This document shows positions 1 to 7,906 of a stretch of 64,000 nt of DNA, piece after piece (position 1 is the first letter of the stretch; every line of letters begins with the position of its first letter). The stretch covers positions 62,001 through 126,000 of the forward strand of contig JAQUIT010000002.1 in assembly GCA_028681335.1 (NCBI GenBank), written 5' to 3'. The translations under genes were made by a program, and so were the position numbers. The notes under the pieces are model-generated. The model was not told where the DNA came from and did no database searches. It saw only the letters and a list, made by a program, of their open reading frames with translations. This DNA comes from Desulfuromonadaceae bacterium. GTDB taxonomy: Bacteria; Desulfobacterota; Desulfuromonadia; Geobacterales; Pseudopelobacteraceae.

Positions 1-150
1 TCGCACAAGGCTGAAGAATCGCTGAATTCCATCGTCCAGTCAGTTGAAGAGATCAAGAACATGATCGCCCAGATTGCCACCGCTTCTGAGGAACAGGCGG
101 CAACGGCAACGGTTATCGCCAGTAATCTGGAAGAGATATCGCGGCAATAA
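1..150 (+). CDS. methyl-accepting chemotaxis protein, C-terminal fragment
   Basis: The window opens inside a reading frame that ends with a TAA at 148-150. The 49 visible residues (SHKAEESLNSIVQSV through LEEISRQ) form the distal, heptad-rich end of an MCP signalling domain, with the typical repeat of small polar residues and an ATASEEQAAT-like stretch near the C terminus. MCPs pass ligand or redox signals to CheA/CheW at the inner membrane. The sensor and membrane segments lie outside the window, so the signal cannot be guessed. A perfect terminator follows. Confidence 0.75.
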   Translation, partial: SHKAEESLNSIVQSVEEIKNMIAQIATASEEQAATATVIASNLEEISRQ

Positions 151-183
151 CTTCATATACATTGATCAACCGAAGGTAAACAA

Positions 184-216
184 AGAGGGACCGGCTTGAT
201 AGCCGGTCCCTCTTTT
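184..216. terminator. bidirectional intrinsic terminator between MCP and rnj
   Basis: A perfect 13-bp stem (184-196 with 201-213) with a TGAT loop is followed by TTT on the + strand, and has A-rich sequence on its left that gives a weaker U tract on the - strand. It sits between the convergent MCP and ribonuclease J genes and probably ends both transcripts. Confidence 0.85.
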
Positions 217-236
217 AGTCGGGTGTGAGAGAGTCT

Positions 237-1919
237 CTACATCTCCATAATCAGTGGCAGTATGACCGGCCTCCGCTCGATGGTTTTTTTGCAGAAACGG
301 CGCAGTGCCTGACGCACTGCCGTCTTGACTTCATCGCAGTCGCAGCGCATTTCAGCATTGATCTCCTCAAGGGCAAACGCCACAACCTTGCGGGCCTCTT
401 CAAGATACTCCTGGCTCTCATCCTCAAAGACAAAGCCGCGCGAAACGATGTCCGGACCGTAAATGACGGCGCCCGTTGTCATGTTAAGCCCGATGATGAC
501 GACGATCATGCCGTCTTCTGACAGATGTTTTCTGTCTCTCAGCACGATCCGGCCGACGTCGCCGACCCCTTTGCCGTCAACAAAAACCCTGCCGGATTCA
601 ATGTGCTCCACAATAGCGGCAGTATCGGAATAGAAGGAAACCACTTCGCCGTTGGTTGCCAGTATGCAGCGTTCCTCCGGAATTCCGACTTTGCGGGCCA
701 GCTGGATATGCTTGAACAGATGACGATACTCGCCATGGATCGGGATGAAGAAGCGCGGCCGCACGGTGTTGAGCATCAGTTTCAGCTCTTCCTGGGAGGC
801 GTGCCCCGAAACATGCACTTCGGAAACCCTTTCATGGAAAACTTCGGCACCGCGGCGGTAAAGGTGGTTAATCAGCTCGGAAATGGTCCGCTCATTGCCG
901 GGGATGACACGCGAGGAGAGGATGACGGTGTCGCCTTTCTCAAGCTTTATCTGCTTGTGGTCGTCCATGGCGATGCGGGTCAGGGCGCTCATCGGCTCTC
1001 CCTGACTGCCGGTGGAGATGATGCAGACCTGTTCAGGAGGCAGATGCGGCAACTCTCTCAGATCCATCAGCTGCTCGTCATTTATGGTCAGATAGCCAAG
1101 GTCACGGGCTATCTGAACGTTCTTCACCATTGAACGACCGTTCAGCAGGATCTTGCGCCCGCAGTTTGCTGCGACGTCGGCCACCTGCTGGACACGGTGG
1201 ATACTGCTGGAGAATGCGGCAACGATAATTCGGCCGCTGCATTTCGGGAAGATGTCCCCGAACGCTTCACCGACATATTTTTCGGAGAGGGTGTACCCCT
1301 CACGTTCAACATTTGTCGAATCTGAGAGCAGTGCCAGAACGCCTGCCTCGCCGTAGCGCGACAGGGAGGCCAGGTCGGTCAGCTGGCCGTCGACCGGGGT
1401 ATGGTCGATCTTGAAGTCGCCAGTGTGAATGACAACTCCTTCCGGAGAGGTTATCGCCAGGGCGCAACCGTCAACGATTGAATGGGCCACACGCAGGAAC
1501 TCGACCTGAAAGCAGCCGATGGTGACGCTGTCCCGTGGCTTGACGGTTACCAGCTCCACCGCTCCGTCCAGTTTGTATTCCTCCAGCTTGGCGCTAACCA
1601 GGCCGAGCGTCAGGGCGGTGCCGTACACGGGAACGTTCAGCTCTTGCAGCACAAAGGGGAGGGCGCCGATATGGTCCTCGTGACCATGGGTCAGGCAGAT
1701 CGCCCGCACGTTTTCGGCCCGCTCACGCAGCCAGCTGATATCGGGGATGACATAGTCGATGCCGAGCATGTCGGGGGAGGGAAACATGAGGCCGCAATCG
1801 ACGATCAGGATGTCGTCGCCATGCTGGTAGGCCATCATGTTCATGCCGATCTCGCCCAGCCCGCCGAGGGCAACAATCTGTAGTGCCGAGAGTGATTCTA
1901 CTGCTTCTGTTTCATCCAT
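237..1919 (-). CDS. rnj: ribonuclease J
   Basis: This is a 560-residue metallo-beta-lactamase/beta-CASP nuclease, the usual RNase J length. The metal-binding HGHEDH motif lies at residues 78-83, with an upstream Asp in VDCG (41-43). Later beta-CASP signatures include STGSQGEP, an SGHASQ segment and IPIHGEYRH. RNase J combines 5'-3' exonuclease and endonuclease activity in mRNA decay and rRNA maturation in the cytoplasm. The ATG is 3 nt after the stop of the upstream membrane-protein gene, so it is the last gene of the leftward rlmI-like to rnj operon. The terminator at 184-216 follows. Its Shine-Dalgarno (GAAAGAT) is weak, which suggests translational coupling. Confidence 0.95.
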   Translation of the reverse strand: MDETEAVESLSALQIVALGGLGEIGMNMMAYQHGDDILIVDCGLMFPSPDMLGIDYVIPDISWLRERAENVRAICLTHGHEDHIGALPFVLQELNVPVYGTALTLGLVSAKLEEYKLDGAVELVTVKPRDSVTIGCFQVEFLRVAHSIVDGCALAITSPEGVVIHTGDFKIDHTPVDGQLTDLASLSRYGEAGVLALLSDSTNVEREGYTLSEKYVGEAFGDIFPKCSGRIIVAAFSSSIHRVQQVADVAANCGRKILLNGRSMVKNVQIARDLGYLTINDEQLMDLRELPHLPPEQVCIISTGSQGEPMSALTRIAMDDHKQIKLEKGDTVILSSRVIPGNERTISELINHLYRRGAEVFHERVSEVHVSGHASQEELKLMLNTVRPRFFIPIHGEYRHLFKHIQLARKVGIPEERCILATNGEVVSFYSDTAAIVEHIESGRVFVDGKGVGDVGRIVLRDRKHLSEDGMIVVIIGLNMTTGAVIYGPDIVSRGFVFEDESQEYLEEARKVVAFALEEINAEMRCDCDEVKTAVRQALRRFCKKTIERRPVILPLIMEM

Positions 1920-1922
1920 AGG

Positions 1923-2324
1923 TTATCTTTCATGTTGCTGAGGTGCCAGCGCAGTTATTTTTTTATCACACTTTGCGATCCATGATTTGCCGGGAGTAAC
2001 GAGCCAGTGGTCGGCGTAAAACGCACTCCGCAGGGAGCGATAGGCGATCAGCGCGCGGCTGATATCTCCCAGACGTTCATTGTTTTCGCCGATCTTCCAT
2101 AGCATGCCGGCCGCTTTTTCGATGGCCGGATGGTAGGGGATATACATACGCAGTGCCGACTCCAGTCCGGCAACGGCGCCGGGGAAATCCCCCTTGCGGA
2201 ACGCCTCCTCACCTTGGCTGAACTGGCTGTTCATGCGCCACCAGGTGCTCGCAAAAAGCAGTAACAGGCTGATCAGGGTGATGACGATGCCGTTGACTAT
2301 GATACTTTTCAATTGTTCGCTCAT
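1923..2324 (-). CDS. membrane-anchored TPR-like hypothetical protein
   Basis: This 133-residue protein has one N-terminal membrane helix (about residues 9-27, hydrophobic with IVITLISLLLLFA) and then a soluble helical part. Helix pairs such as GEEAFRKGDFPGAVAGLESAL and GDISRALIAYRSLRSAF have the spacing of tetratricopeptide repeats. It probably faces the periplasm as a single-pass scaffold, but no function is known to me. A good ribosome site (AAGGTAAGCAG) precedes the ATG. It sits between a 60-residue membrane protein and rnj, all within a few bases of each other. Confidence 0.7.
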   Translation of the reverse strand: MSEQLKSIIVNGIVITLISLLLLFASTWWRMNSQFSQGEEAFRKGDFPGAVAGLESALRMYIPYHPAIEKAAGMLWKIGENNERLGDISRALIAYRSLRSAFYADHWLVTPGKSWIAKCDKKITALAPQQHER

Positions 2325-2340
2325 CTGCTTACCTTGTGTA

Positions 2341-2523
2341 CTAAAAAAAAACGGGGATGCATGTTAAGAGGACGCCCAGTATGAAAACGACCACTCCGCA
2401 CAGAACTGCGGCTGCCGCAGCAATGTCGAGGGGGGATTTAAGGCGGTGGGCAGCAGGCAATCCCCATAGTATCCCTGCCAGGCCTGTGACAATAAGTGCC
2501 GTATACTGGTAGCCGATCTTCAT
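2341..2523 (-). CDS. small two-helix membrane protein
   Basis: A 60-residue, almost wholly hydrophobic protein with two predicted membrane helices (about 8-24 and 36-58) separated by a short polar loop around HRLKSPLD. The ATG directly follows the plsC stop codon, and its Shine-Dalgarno (GGAG) lies inside plsC, so it is probably translated by coupling. I do not recognise the family. The tight packing and hydrophobic pattern argue that it is a real gene. Confidence 0.65.
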   Translation of the reverse strand: MKIGYQYTALIVTGLAGILWGLPAAHRLKSPLDIAAAAAVLCGVVVFILGVLLTCIPVFF

Positions 2524-3228
2524 CTAATGCTCCAAAACAGACTCAATCTGTTCTCGCACAGACGCCAGCATCCAGGTTTCGCTCTCGCTGCGGCGGAGTT
2601 CCGGAGGAGCAACTAGCGGAGGATGCAGGGTGATGTGGATAGTGCCGCTATACAGCCTGATCCGGCCGGCCGGATTTATGCTGCCACTACCGTTGATGGT
2701 GACCGGCACCACCGGTACCTCTGCTTTACGGGCCAGAATGAAACCGCCCCTCTTGAACGGGAGCAGCTTGCCGTCCTGAGTGCGGGTCCCTTCGGGAAAC
2801 AGCACGACGCTTTTCCCCTGGTGAATTGTTGCTGCAGCTTCGTCCATGCTCTGCAACGCTTTGCGTCCATCGCCGCGGTCAAGCGGGATATAACCACCGC
2901 GTCGCATTGACGGACCAAAGATCGGTATCTCGAAAAGCTCTTTCTTGGCGATCCAGTTGATCTGGCGGGGCATTGCGGCCAGAAGCGCCAGTATGTCAAA
3001 GTTGCTCTGGTGATTACTCATGAAGATCACCGGGCCGGGAGGAAGGTTCTCTGCTCCGGAGATGGTGAATCTGACCCGGTTCAGCGCCAGCATCAGTCGT
3101 GCCCAGAGGCGCGCGTGCCGCGCATAGGCGCTGCCACTTGAATCAAACAACGTTGATATAAAGGCACTGATTGAAAAAAGAAATGTGAGTGGGATAAAAA
3201 CAGCAAGATAAAGATACGCGCGAACCAT
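2524..3228 (-). CDS. plsC: 1-acyl-sn-glycerol-3-phosphate acyltransferase
   Basis: A 234-residue PlsC-family acyltransferase that acylates lysophosphatidic acid at the inner membrane to give phosphatidic acid. The catalytic HX4D motif appears as NHQSNFD, followed by a GGYIPLDR block and the substrate-binding FPEGTRT motif. A hydrophobic N-terminal helix (about residues 3-25) anchors it. An in-frame TTG lies 12 nt upstream, but the ATG at 3228 has a GGAG Shine-Dalgarno at proper spacing, so I use that start. It lies in the operon that ends with rnj. Confidence 0.9.
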   Translation of the reverse strand: MVRAYLYLAVFIPLTFLFSISAFISTLFDSSGSAYARHARLWARLMLALNRVRFTISGAENLPPGPVIFMSNHQSNFDILALLAAMPRQINWIAKKELFEIPIFGPSMRRGGYIPLDRGDGRKALQSMDEAAATIHQGKSVVLFPEGTRTQDGKLLPFKRGGFILARKAEVPVVPVTINGSGSINPAGRIRLYSGTIHITLHPPLVAPPELRRSESETWMLASVREQIESVLEH

Positions 3229-3257
3229 CACAGTCTCCAAATATAAACAGTGACAAA

Positions 3258-3398
3258 TTACAGTGTTATCAGAGTTGAGTCAAACGAATTGTGGGAGGAA
3301 TAGGGCCGCTGCTGCTTGATCTGGTAAATGAGGATACGTACGTCGTCAAAGTTGTTGCTATGAAAATGCCGGTTAATAACTTCCCGGATGCTAATCAA
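3258..3398 (-). CDS. possible small ORF, 46 residues, TTG start
   Basis: Between the RF-1-like gene and plsC there is an open frame that starts at a TTG overlapping the RF stop and ends 30 nt before the plsC ATG. The product reads like a real protein (charged, with [10 protein letters not shown] and [13 protein letters not shown]), not random translation. No good Shine-Dalgarno is seen, so it would rely on coupling to the upstream gene. It could instead be the remnant of a longer C-terminal extension lost by a frameshift, or a regulatory leader. No family is recognised. Confidence 0.3.
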   Translation of the reverse strand: MISIREVINRHFHSNNFDDVRILIYQIKQQRPYSSHNSFDSTLITL

Positions 3399-3711
3399 GG
3401 GTGGTGCGCAGGCGCTTTTTCTCAGAGGTGATTCTTTTGCCGGTCAAACGTTTTTCTTTGGTCCGCTTCGGTACCCGGGTTGAAATCCGCTTCTTGACCT
3501 GCCGTTCGCGTCGCTCCAGAGCAATCCGCAGACGCTCCATGGCCACTTCGCGATTCTGGAACTGGCTGCGGTTTTCCGAGGCCTGGGCAACGATTCCGGT
3601 CGGCAGATGACGGATGCGTACGGCAGAATCAGTCGTGTTGCGGTGCTGGCCGCCGGGACCGGAGCCGCGGTAGAATTCAACCTTTATGTCTGCTTCCTTT
3701 ATTTCAATCAC
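3391..3711 (-). CDS. RF-1 domain peptide chain release factor-like protein
   Basis: A 106-residue protein that holds only the catalytic domain of class I release factors. The GGQ motif (residues 20-22, within [10 protein letters not shown]) is the peptidyl-tRNA hydrolysis element, and a lysine/arginine-rich tail ([16 protein letters not shown]) resembles the ribosome-binding tail of ArfB/mtRF-R-type rescue factors. It lacks the codon-recognition domains, so it probably frees stalled or non-stop ribosomes and does not read stop codons. The start is a GTG at 3711 with GAGG eight bases upstream. It is about 30 residues shorter than E. coli ArfB. It belongs to the plsC/rnj operon. Confidence 0.8.
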   Translation of the reverse strand: MIEIKEADIKVEFYRGSGPGGQHRNTTDSAVRIRHLPTGIVAQASENRSQFQNREVAMERLRIALERRERQVKKRISTRVPKRTKEKRLTGKRITSEKKRLRTTLD

Positions 3712-3745
3712 TTCTTCAACCTCGTTGCCTTCTTTACCCGTTTTC

Positions 3746-3916
3746 CTAAAAACTGTTACGCAACCTTACCAGGAGGTAGAGACAGCCGGCTCCGCCGATA
3801 GCCATCAACAGGTCGCGTCCCCACGGGATCGGCTGTTCCAACATGGCATAGAGCAGCGGGTCCAGGAGGGCTGTCGTCAAGAGGCCGACGCCGCCCCATG
3901 AGAGAAGTTTTTTCAT
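3746..3916 (-). CDS. small membrane protein, 56 residues
   Basis: A short frame overlaps the end of the rRNA methyltransferase gene by ATGA (start 3916, methyltransferase stop at 3913). The product begins [19 protein letters not shown] and has two hydrophobic stretches (about residues 7-26 and 37-51) separated by EQPIPWGRD. The 4-nt overlap and membrane-like composition support it. I do not know the family. In this position it could be a small inner-membrane protein made in proportion to the methyltransferase. Confidence 0.55.
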   Translation of the reverse strand: MKKLLSWGGVGLLTTALLDPLLYAMLEQPIPWGRDLLMAIGGAGCLYLLVRLRNSF

Positions 3917-5148
3917 TGTTTGCGCCTTTCTGCCTGGCTGCCGGACTTTACGCAGGTTGCATATTTGAGATAGCGGCCTTCGGGGAAGGTTACCGGATAG
4001 GGGAAGTCTTCCGGCTGGCCGAGCAGGGAGATCACCCGCAGGTCACAGTCGGCCTGAAGTGCCCCGCGCCGCAACTCCTTCAGATATTCCGCCGTATCCA
4101 CTTTCTGGTGGTTGGATGCCGTGATCAAGAGCCCATTGTCGGTCAGCAGCGGCAGTGTTGCCGCCACCAGGTCGGAGGTGCCGCCGCGGGTGGTAAAGCG
4201 GCTCTTGGTTGTTGTGGAGAAAGAGGGGGGATCCATCAGGATAACGTCAAAACGCTTCCCCTCCTGTGCCAGTTTACTCAGCACCGCCAGGCAGTCACCG
4301 ACGATGAAGGCGTGCTGTTTGGGGTTTATCCGGTTGGCGGCAAAATTGTCCCTCGACCAGTCAGTGTAGCCTGCCGAGGCATCCACGCTCGTGACCTGCA
4401 CTGCGCCGGCAGCGGCTGCCGCCACTGAGAAGGCACCGGTGTAGGCGAACAGGTTGAGCACCCGCTTTCCTTTGACACGCGTCATCAGGTCACGGCGATT
4501 GCGGCGCTGGTCGAGGAACAGGCCGGTGTTCAGCCCCTGCTCCAGGCTCACCAGAAAGGTGAGGCCGTTCTCCAGGACCTCCAGGCGTTGAGGCGCGGCT
4601 TTCCCCGCCAGAAGTCGCCCGTAGTTTTTGTTGTCGCTGACCGCTTCCAGCTCTCTGGTCTTCTGTGGTCGGCTCTTCTCGTAAATACCGGCCGGAGAGA
4701 GCAGCTCCTGGAGAATCTGCGTGATCAGCTTCAGGTGCGGTCGCCAGGCGAAACTGTAGAGCTGCAGCATCAGATAGTCGGCATAGCGGTCAACCGTCAA
4801 CCCCGGTAGGCCGTCCCCTTCGGCGTTTACCACGCGGTAGGCGGTGGAGCCGTCCAGAGCAGCATGGTGGCGGCGCAGCTCGATTGCGCGCTTCAGTCGC
4901 TCCGTCAACCAGGGACGATCCAGTTGGATTCGCTTCCGCTCCAGTACCCGTGCGACGATCCGCTCATCAGGATCAAGCAGCGCCGTGGCCAGGAAACGTC
5001 CCAGGCTGTCACACAGCTCCACGCTCTGCCCGGAGTTCCCTGTCGGCCACTTCCTGGTATATGCATCAGCGACAACCCATGGGTGTCCCAGCTCAAGCAT
5101 CCTGGCGGTTTCCGGGCCAACGGTCCGTACGGCATCCTGTTTTTTCAC
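3913..5148 (-). CDS. class I SAM-dependent rRNA methyltransferase, RlmI-like
   Basis: A 411-residue protein with an N-terminal PUA domain (about 1-85, including GHPWVVADAYTRK) followed by a Rossmann methyltransferase domain. The SAM-binding motif I reads NLFAYTGAFSVAAAAAGA and the catalytic-region motif IV reads DPPSFS. This is the architecture of RlmI, which makes 5-methylcytosine at 23S rRNA position 1962 (E. coli numbering). The N terminus MKKQDAVRTVGPE fits the family. It opens the leftward operon that runs to rnj. The exact target base is inferred from the family only. Confidence 0.85.
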   Translation of the reverse strand: MKKQDAVRTVGPETARMLELGHPWVVADAYTRKWPTGNSGQSVELCDSLGRFLATALLDPDERIVARVLERKRIQLDRPWLTERLKRAIELRRHHAALDGSTAYRVVNAEGDGLPGLTVDRYADYLMLQLYSFAWRPHLKLITQILQELLSPAGIYEKSRPQKTRELEAVSDNKNYGRLLAGKAAPQRLEVLENGLTFLVSLEQGLNTGLFLDQRRNRRDLMTRVKGKRVLNLFAYTGAFSVAAAAAGAVQVTSVDASAGYTDWSRDNFAANRINPKQHAFIVGDCLAVLSKLAQEGKRFDVILMDPPSFSTTTKSRFTTRGGTSDLVAATLPLLTDNGLLITASNHQKVDTAEYLKELRRGALQADCDLRVISLLGQPEDFPYPVTFPEGRYLKYATCVKSGSQAERRKQ

Positions 5149-5264
5149 ATATCTCTCCGTCGCTCTGTTTTCACGTTTCGTGCTGTAATATCTCAGGCCG
5201 TAAGGTGATTTACAAGCATAGCAAAACTTGGCGTGGATGTCCCCGGAATTATCCCGGTTATTGA

Positions 5265-5296
5265 CTAAAAAACCCCACCGGTTTCCCGGTGGGGTT
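5265..5296 (-). terminator. intrinsic terminator of the decahaem cytochrome gene
   Basis: A perfect 11-bp stem (5271-5281 with 5286-5296) and a TTTC loop are followed on the - strand by a run of T (plus-strand A 5267-5272). It lies 29 bp after the cytochrome stop. Confidence 0.85.
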
Positions 5297-5324
5297 GATG
5301 TTTATACTTCTTCAGTGAAAACGA

Positions 5325-7463
5325 CTACCGCTTGATTCCCACCGTCAGGCCGCGCTCGGCAGCGCGAGTGAAACCGTGGCACATGGAGCAGTCGATCTTC
5401 TCGCTGGTCACATGCTTGCTGTGCAGCGAGGTGAAGCTCGGCATGTCCTCGTTACCGTGACACTGGGTGCAGACCGTGCTTTGTGCCGCTTTCAAAGAAT
5501 AACCCATGGTTTTCAGGTTCATCTGGGTGGCCGGTGTTGTCGTGGTGCCGTGGCAGCTGGCGCAGGTCAGTACGCCTTCCTTCGGAGTTACGGTATGGTT
5601 AAGCATCTGGTACTCATCAGCTTTCACCATGGTATATGCATCTCCGGAATTCAGTCCCATGTTGGTCAGGCCGGATTGAACCGCACCAACAAGGTCACCA
5701 TTTTTGAAGTACACAGAGGTGTCCAACGCAATCAGTCTGCCGGATGCTGTATGCCGTGGCTGCAGAGATGTTTTGTACTTGAACGGGGTCAGTTTGCTGT
5801 TTGCGCTGTTGATGCCGCCATTGGGACGGCTGATCTTGTAGGCGCCGGTTGCCGGGTCGATGACGGCGACGTCGTTAAGGTCGGAGACCCAGGAGGTTCC
5901 GTCAAAGAATGCGTAGACCGGCTTAAGGTTGTTTGCTTTTACAACGGTCGGTTCCCAACGGTTATTTGCTGCAGACCATTCAGGGGTGACCCAGGTACGG
6001 GTGGTCTCAGTTGCCTGGTTGCCAAAGCCGGTGACGGTGTCAAGCACGGCATCGGCTGCCCTCTTGCCGTAGACCGGGATGTGGCAGGTCTGGCAGGCCA
6101 CACGTTTCATGTGAGTGTTGATGCTTGCGGTTGCATGGCCGCTTGTCAGCGATGCCTTGGAGCTGTGGCAGGCGGCTGTTGAACAGCTAACGCTCACGGA
6201 ACTATCGGTGGGGCGCAGATCGGAACCGCGTCCCGATACATGGTGGTTGGTGAAGGTATGGCACTGCTGGCAGGACAGGTTTGCGCCGGTAGTGGCCATA
6301 TGTACGTCATAGTTGCGGTCCGAGGTTGTGCCGTTGATCAGGGCAAGATCGCCCCGCTTGAGAGCATCGCCTCCGCCACCCTTGGCGTGGCACTGGAGGC
6401 AGTTGGATTTGACCGGCTTATGAACGGTCTGAACGGCGGTGTCCATGCTGATGGTCATCTTGGTCATGTCCGGCTCGAACAGCCCGGTGGTGGAGTTGCG
6501 CACCCGCTTGTACCCTTTCTGGTGGCAGATCAGGCAGTCAATGTTCTTGGTGGCGTCGGCAACAGTACCCGGCTTTGCGCCAGCGCCGATGTGGCAACCG
6601 CTGCAACCGTTCCAGTTACCCAGGGTATTGATGCAGTAGGCATTGATGGCGCTGTTCAGTTTTCCGCCGGTAACGCCCGGTTTGTTGCTGATCTGACTGT
6701 TTGGTCCTTCCCAGCGGTAGTGTGCGCTGCCGGCCATCCCGGCAGCCTGGGTTGCGTGGCACTGGAGGCACATGGTGCTGCCTGTGTAGGTAAGCGAGGC
6801 ATGGCCGCCTGCGGGGAGCGGCGGTGTAGCTGTGGCGGCGGTGAAGATGGCTGTTTTAACCGCTTCGTTGTTACCGGCAGTGTCGCGGGCAAAATATTTC
6901 AGTGTTGTGGTGGCGTTCAGGGCAATTGGGCCGCTGTAGCGGCTTGAAGACGTTGTCGGGGTGGAGCCGTTGAGTGTGTAGTAGATGGTGGCGCTCTCGT
7001 TGACGGTCAAGGTAACGCTGACCGGCATGGTATACGTCCCGGAAGCTGGGGATGAAGATGTTACCGGCGCTGTGGTGTCTGCTGCGGTGGCAGCGGCAAC
7101 CTGCGGATACGTGTAGGCTTTGGTTTCGACACCTTTGTAGGCGAACTTGCCGCGAACTTCATACGTGCCGCTTGAGGCTGTTTTGGCGAGCGTGTAGGCA
7201 TAGGTGTAGACGCCGCTGCCGGCGTTCTTCATGCTGGTTTTCGCCAGTTCGCTCCCCGCAGGGTTTTTGATTTGGATTTCGCGGGTGTTTGGCGATGTAA
7301 TTGCTCTGCCGTCTTTATTCTTGTACAGGGCGGTGATCTTCATCACTTGCCCCGGGACGTAGCTGCTTTTGTCGGTGCTGATCGTCAGCGTGTCGGCAGA
7401 GGCGAGTGCCGTGATGGTAAAAACGGATAAAAACGAAAACAGTGCGGATAGTTTCGGCATCAT
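5325..7463 (-). CDS. secreted decahaem c-type cytochrome with Ig-like and chitobiase-C-like domains
   Basis: About 712 residues. The start is the ATG at 7463 (MMPKLSALF), which has a GGGG Shine-Dalgarno; an upstream ATG would spoil the signal peptide, which ends near ALASA. Next come an all-beta region (about 20-125) and a CHB_HEX_C-like module (about 128-210, with YYTLNGSTPTTSSSRYSGP). Then come ten haem sites: nine CXXCH and one CX4CH (CSTAACH). The beta modules suggest a surface protein that binds polysaccharide or another surface partner while the haems relay electrons to an external acceptor (inference). It is transcribed alone behind a GEMM-I riboswitch and ends at its own terminator. 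Confidence 0.85.
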   Translation of the reverse strand: MMPKLSALFSFLSVFTITALASADTLTISTDKSSYVPGQVMKITALYKNKDGRAITSPNTREIQIKNPAGSELAKTSMKNAGSGVYTYAYTLAKTASSGTYEVRGKFAYKGVETKAYTYPQVAAATAADTTAPVTSSSPASGTYTMPVSVTLTVNESATIYYTLNGSTPTTSSSRYSGPIALNATTTLKYFARDTAGNNEAVKTAIFTAATATPPLPAGGHASLTYTGSTMCLQCHATQAAGMAGSAHYRWEGPNSQISNKPGVTGGKLNSAINAYCINTLGNWNGCSGCHIGAGAKPGTVADATKNIDCLICHQKGYKRVRNSTTGLFEPDMTKMTISMDTAVQTVHKPVKSNCLQCHAKGGGGDALKRGDLALINGTTSDRNYDVHMATTGANLSCQQCHTFTNHHVSGRGSDLRPTDSSVSVSCSTAACHSSKASLTSGHATASINTHMKRVACQTCHIPVYGKRAADAVLDTVTGFGNQATETTRTWVTPEWSAANNRWEPTVVKANNLKPVYAFFDGTSWVSDLNDVAVIDPATGAYKISRPNGGINSANSKLTPFKYKTSLQPRHTASGRLIALDTSVYFKNGDLVGAVQSGLTNMGLNSGDAYTMVKADEYQMLNHTVTPKEGVLTCASCHGTTTTPATQMNLKTMGYSLKAAQSTVCTQCHGNEDMPSFTSLHSKHVTSEKIDCSMCHGFTRAAERGLTVGIKR

Positions 7464-7637
7464 TTTTCCCCTTGCGGTGCTACCGCAGTAGTAAATGCAA
7501 GCCTTTCGGCTCATTGGTGGATGCGACGGCACAGGGAGGGAGGTTCGTTGTCAGCACCAGGCGGCAAAAAAAACAGTCATTGGTCCGGGTCAGATCATCG
7601 ATACTCTCCTTTCAATCAGGCAGTGAATTGTAAACGC

Positions 7638-7684
7638 AAAAAAGCCGGGGCCAAATATCGGTGTGATATTTCGGCGACCCGGCT
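7638..7684 (-). terminator. riboswitch-controlled leader terminator
   Basis: On the - strand a hairpin made of GCCGGG/CCCGGC and GCCGAAATATC/GATATTTGGC is followed by TTTTTT. Its 5' arm is also the 3' arm of the GEMM-I aptamer, so ligand binding and termination compete. This is the expected layout of a transcriptional on-switch for the downstream cytochrome. Confidence 0.75.
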
Positions 7685-7745
7685 GTCTCGATGAGACCCA
7701 TTAGGCTTTCCGTCCTGCCTTCGCAGGCAGTTTAGTATTATCGTT
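7671..7745 (-). promoter_or_regulatory. GEMM-I cyclic dinucleotide riboswitch aptamer
   Basis: Read on the - strand, the leader of the decahaem cytochrome gene contains the GEMM-I core. A P2 stem CTGCCT/AGGCAG is capped by a GCGA GNRA tetraloop. It is followed by the conserved GGACGNAAAGCC joint (here GGACGGAAAGCC), a P3 stem (GGGTCT and AGAC), and the receptor-side segment AGCCGGGTCGCCG. The family binds c-di-GMP, and a Geobacter subclass binds 3',3'-cGAMP and sits before cytochrome genes. By eye, the base aligned with ligand-contact G20 seems to be A, as in that subclass, but the alignment of this strand is uncertain. Confidence 0.8.
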
Positions 7746-7781
7746 ATCAGGCTTTATGTCGTTTGCATACAGCTTGGGTCA

Positions 7782-7810
7782 AGAATATAAATAACGATGA
7801 TATTAGTCAA
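7782..7810 (-). promoter_or_regulatory. putative sigma-70 promoter of the riboswitch-cytochrome unit
   Basis: On the - strand TTGACT (7805-7810) and TATTCT (7782-7787) are separated by 17 bp. Transcription would start near 7775, about 30 bp ahead of the GEMM-I aptamer. No other promoter-like match is as good in the 160 bp up to the neighbouring gene. Confidence 0.5.
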
Positions 7811-7906
7811 GAAAAAAAACTGCGTTATAGGTGGACGAGATCTCCTGCTGTATATCGTGAGCCTCGTATGGCGGTCATGTCAGGTTCAGCGGTCAAACGG
7901 AAGCGG

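Noticed and set aside
525..1133. Long rightward ORFs opposite rnj, the decahaem gene, the fusion gene and others
   Set aside because: They are antisense shadows of well-supported genes, with no recognisable domain and atypical residue composition.
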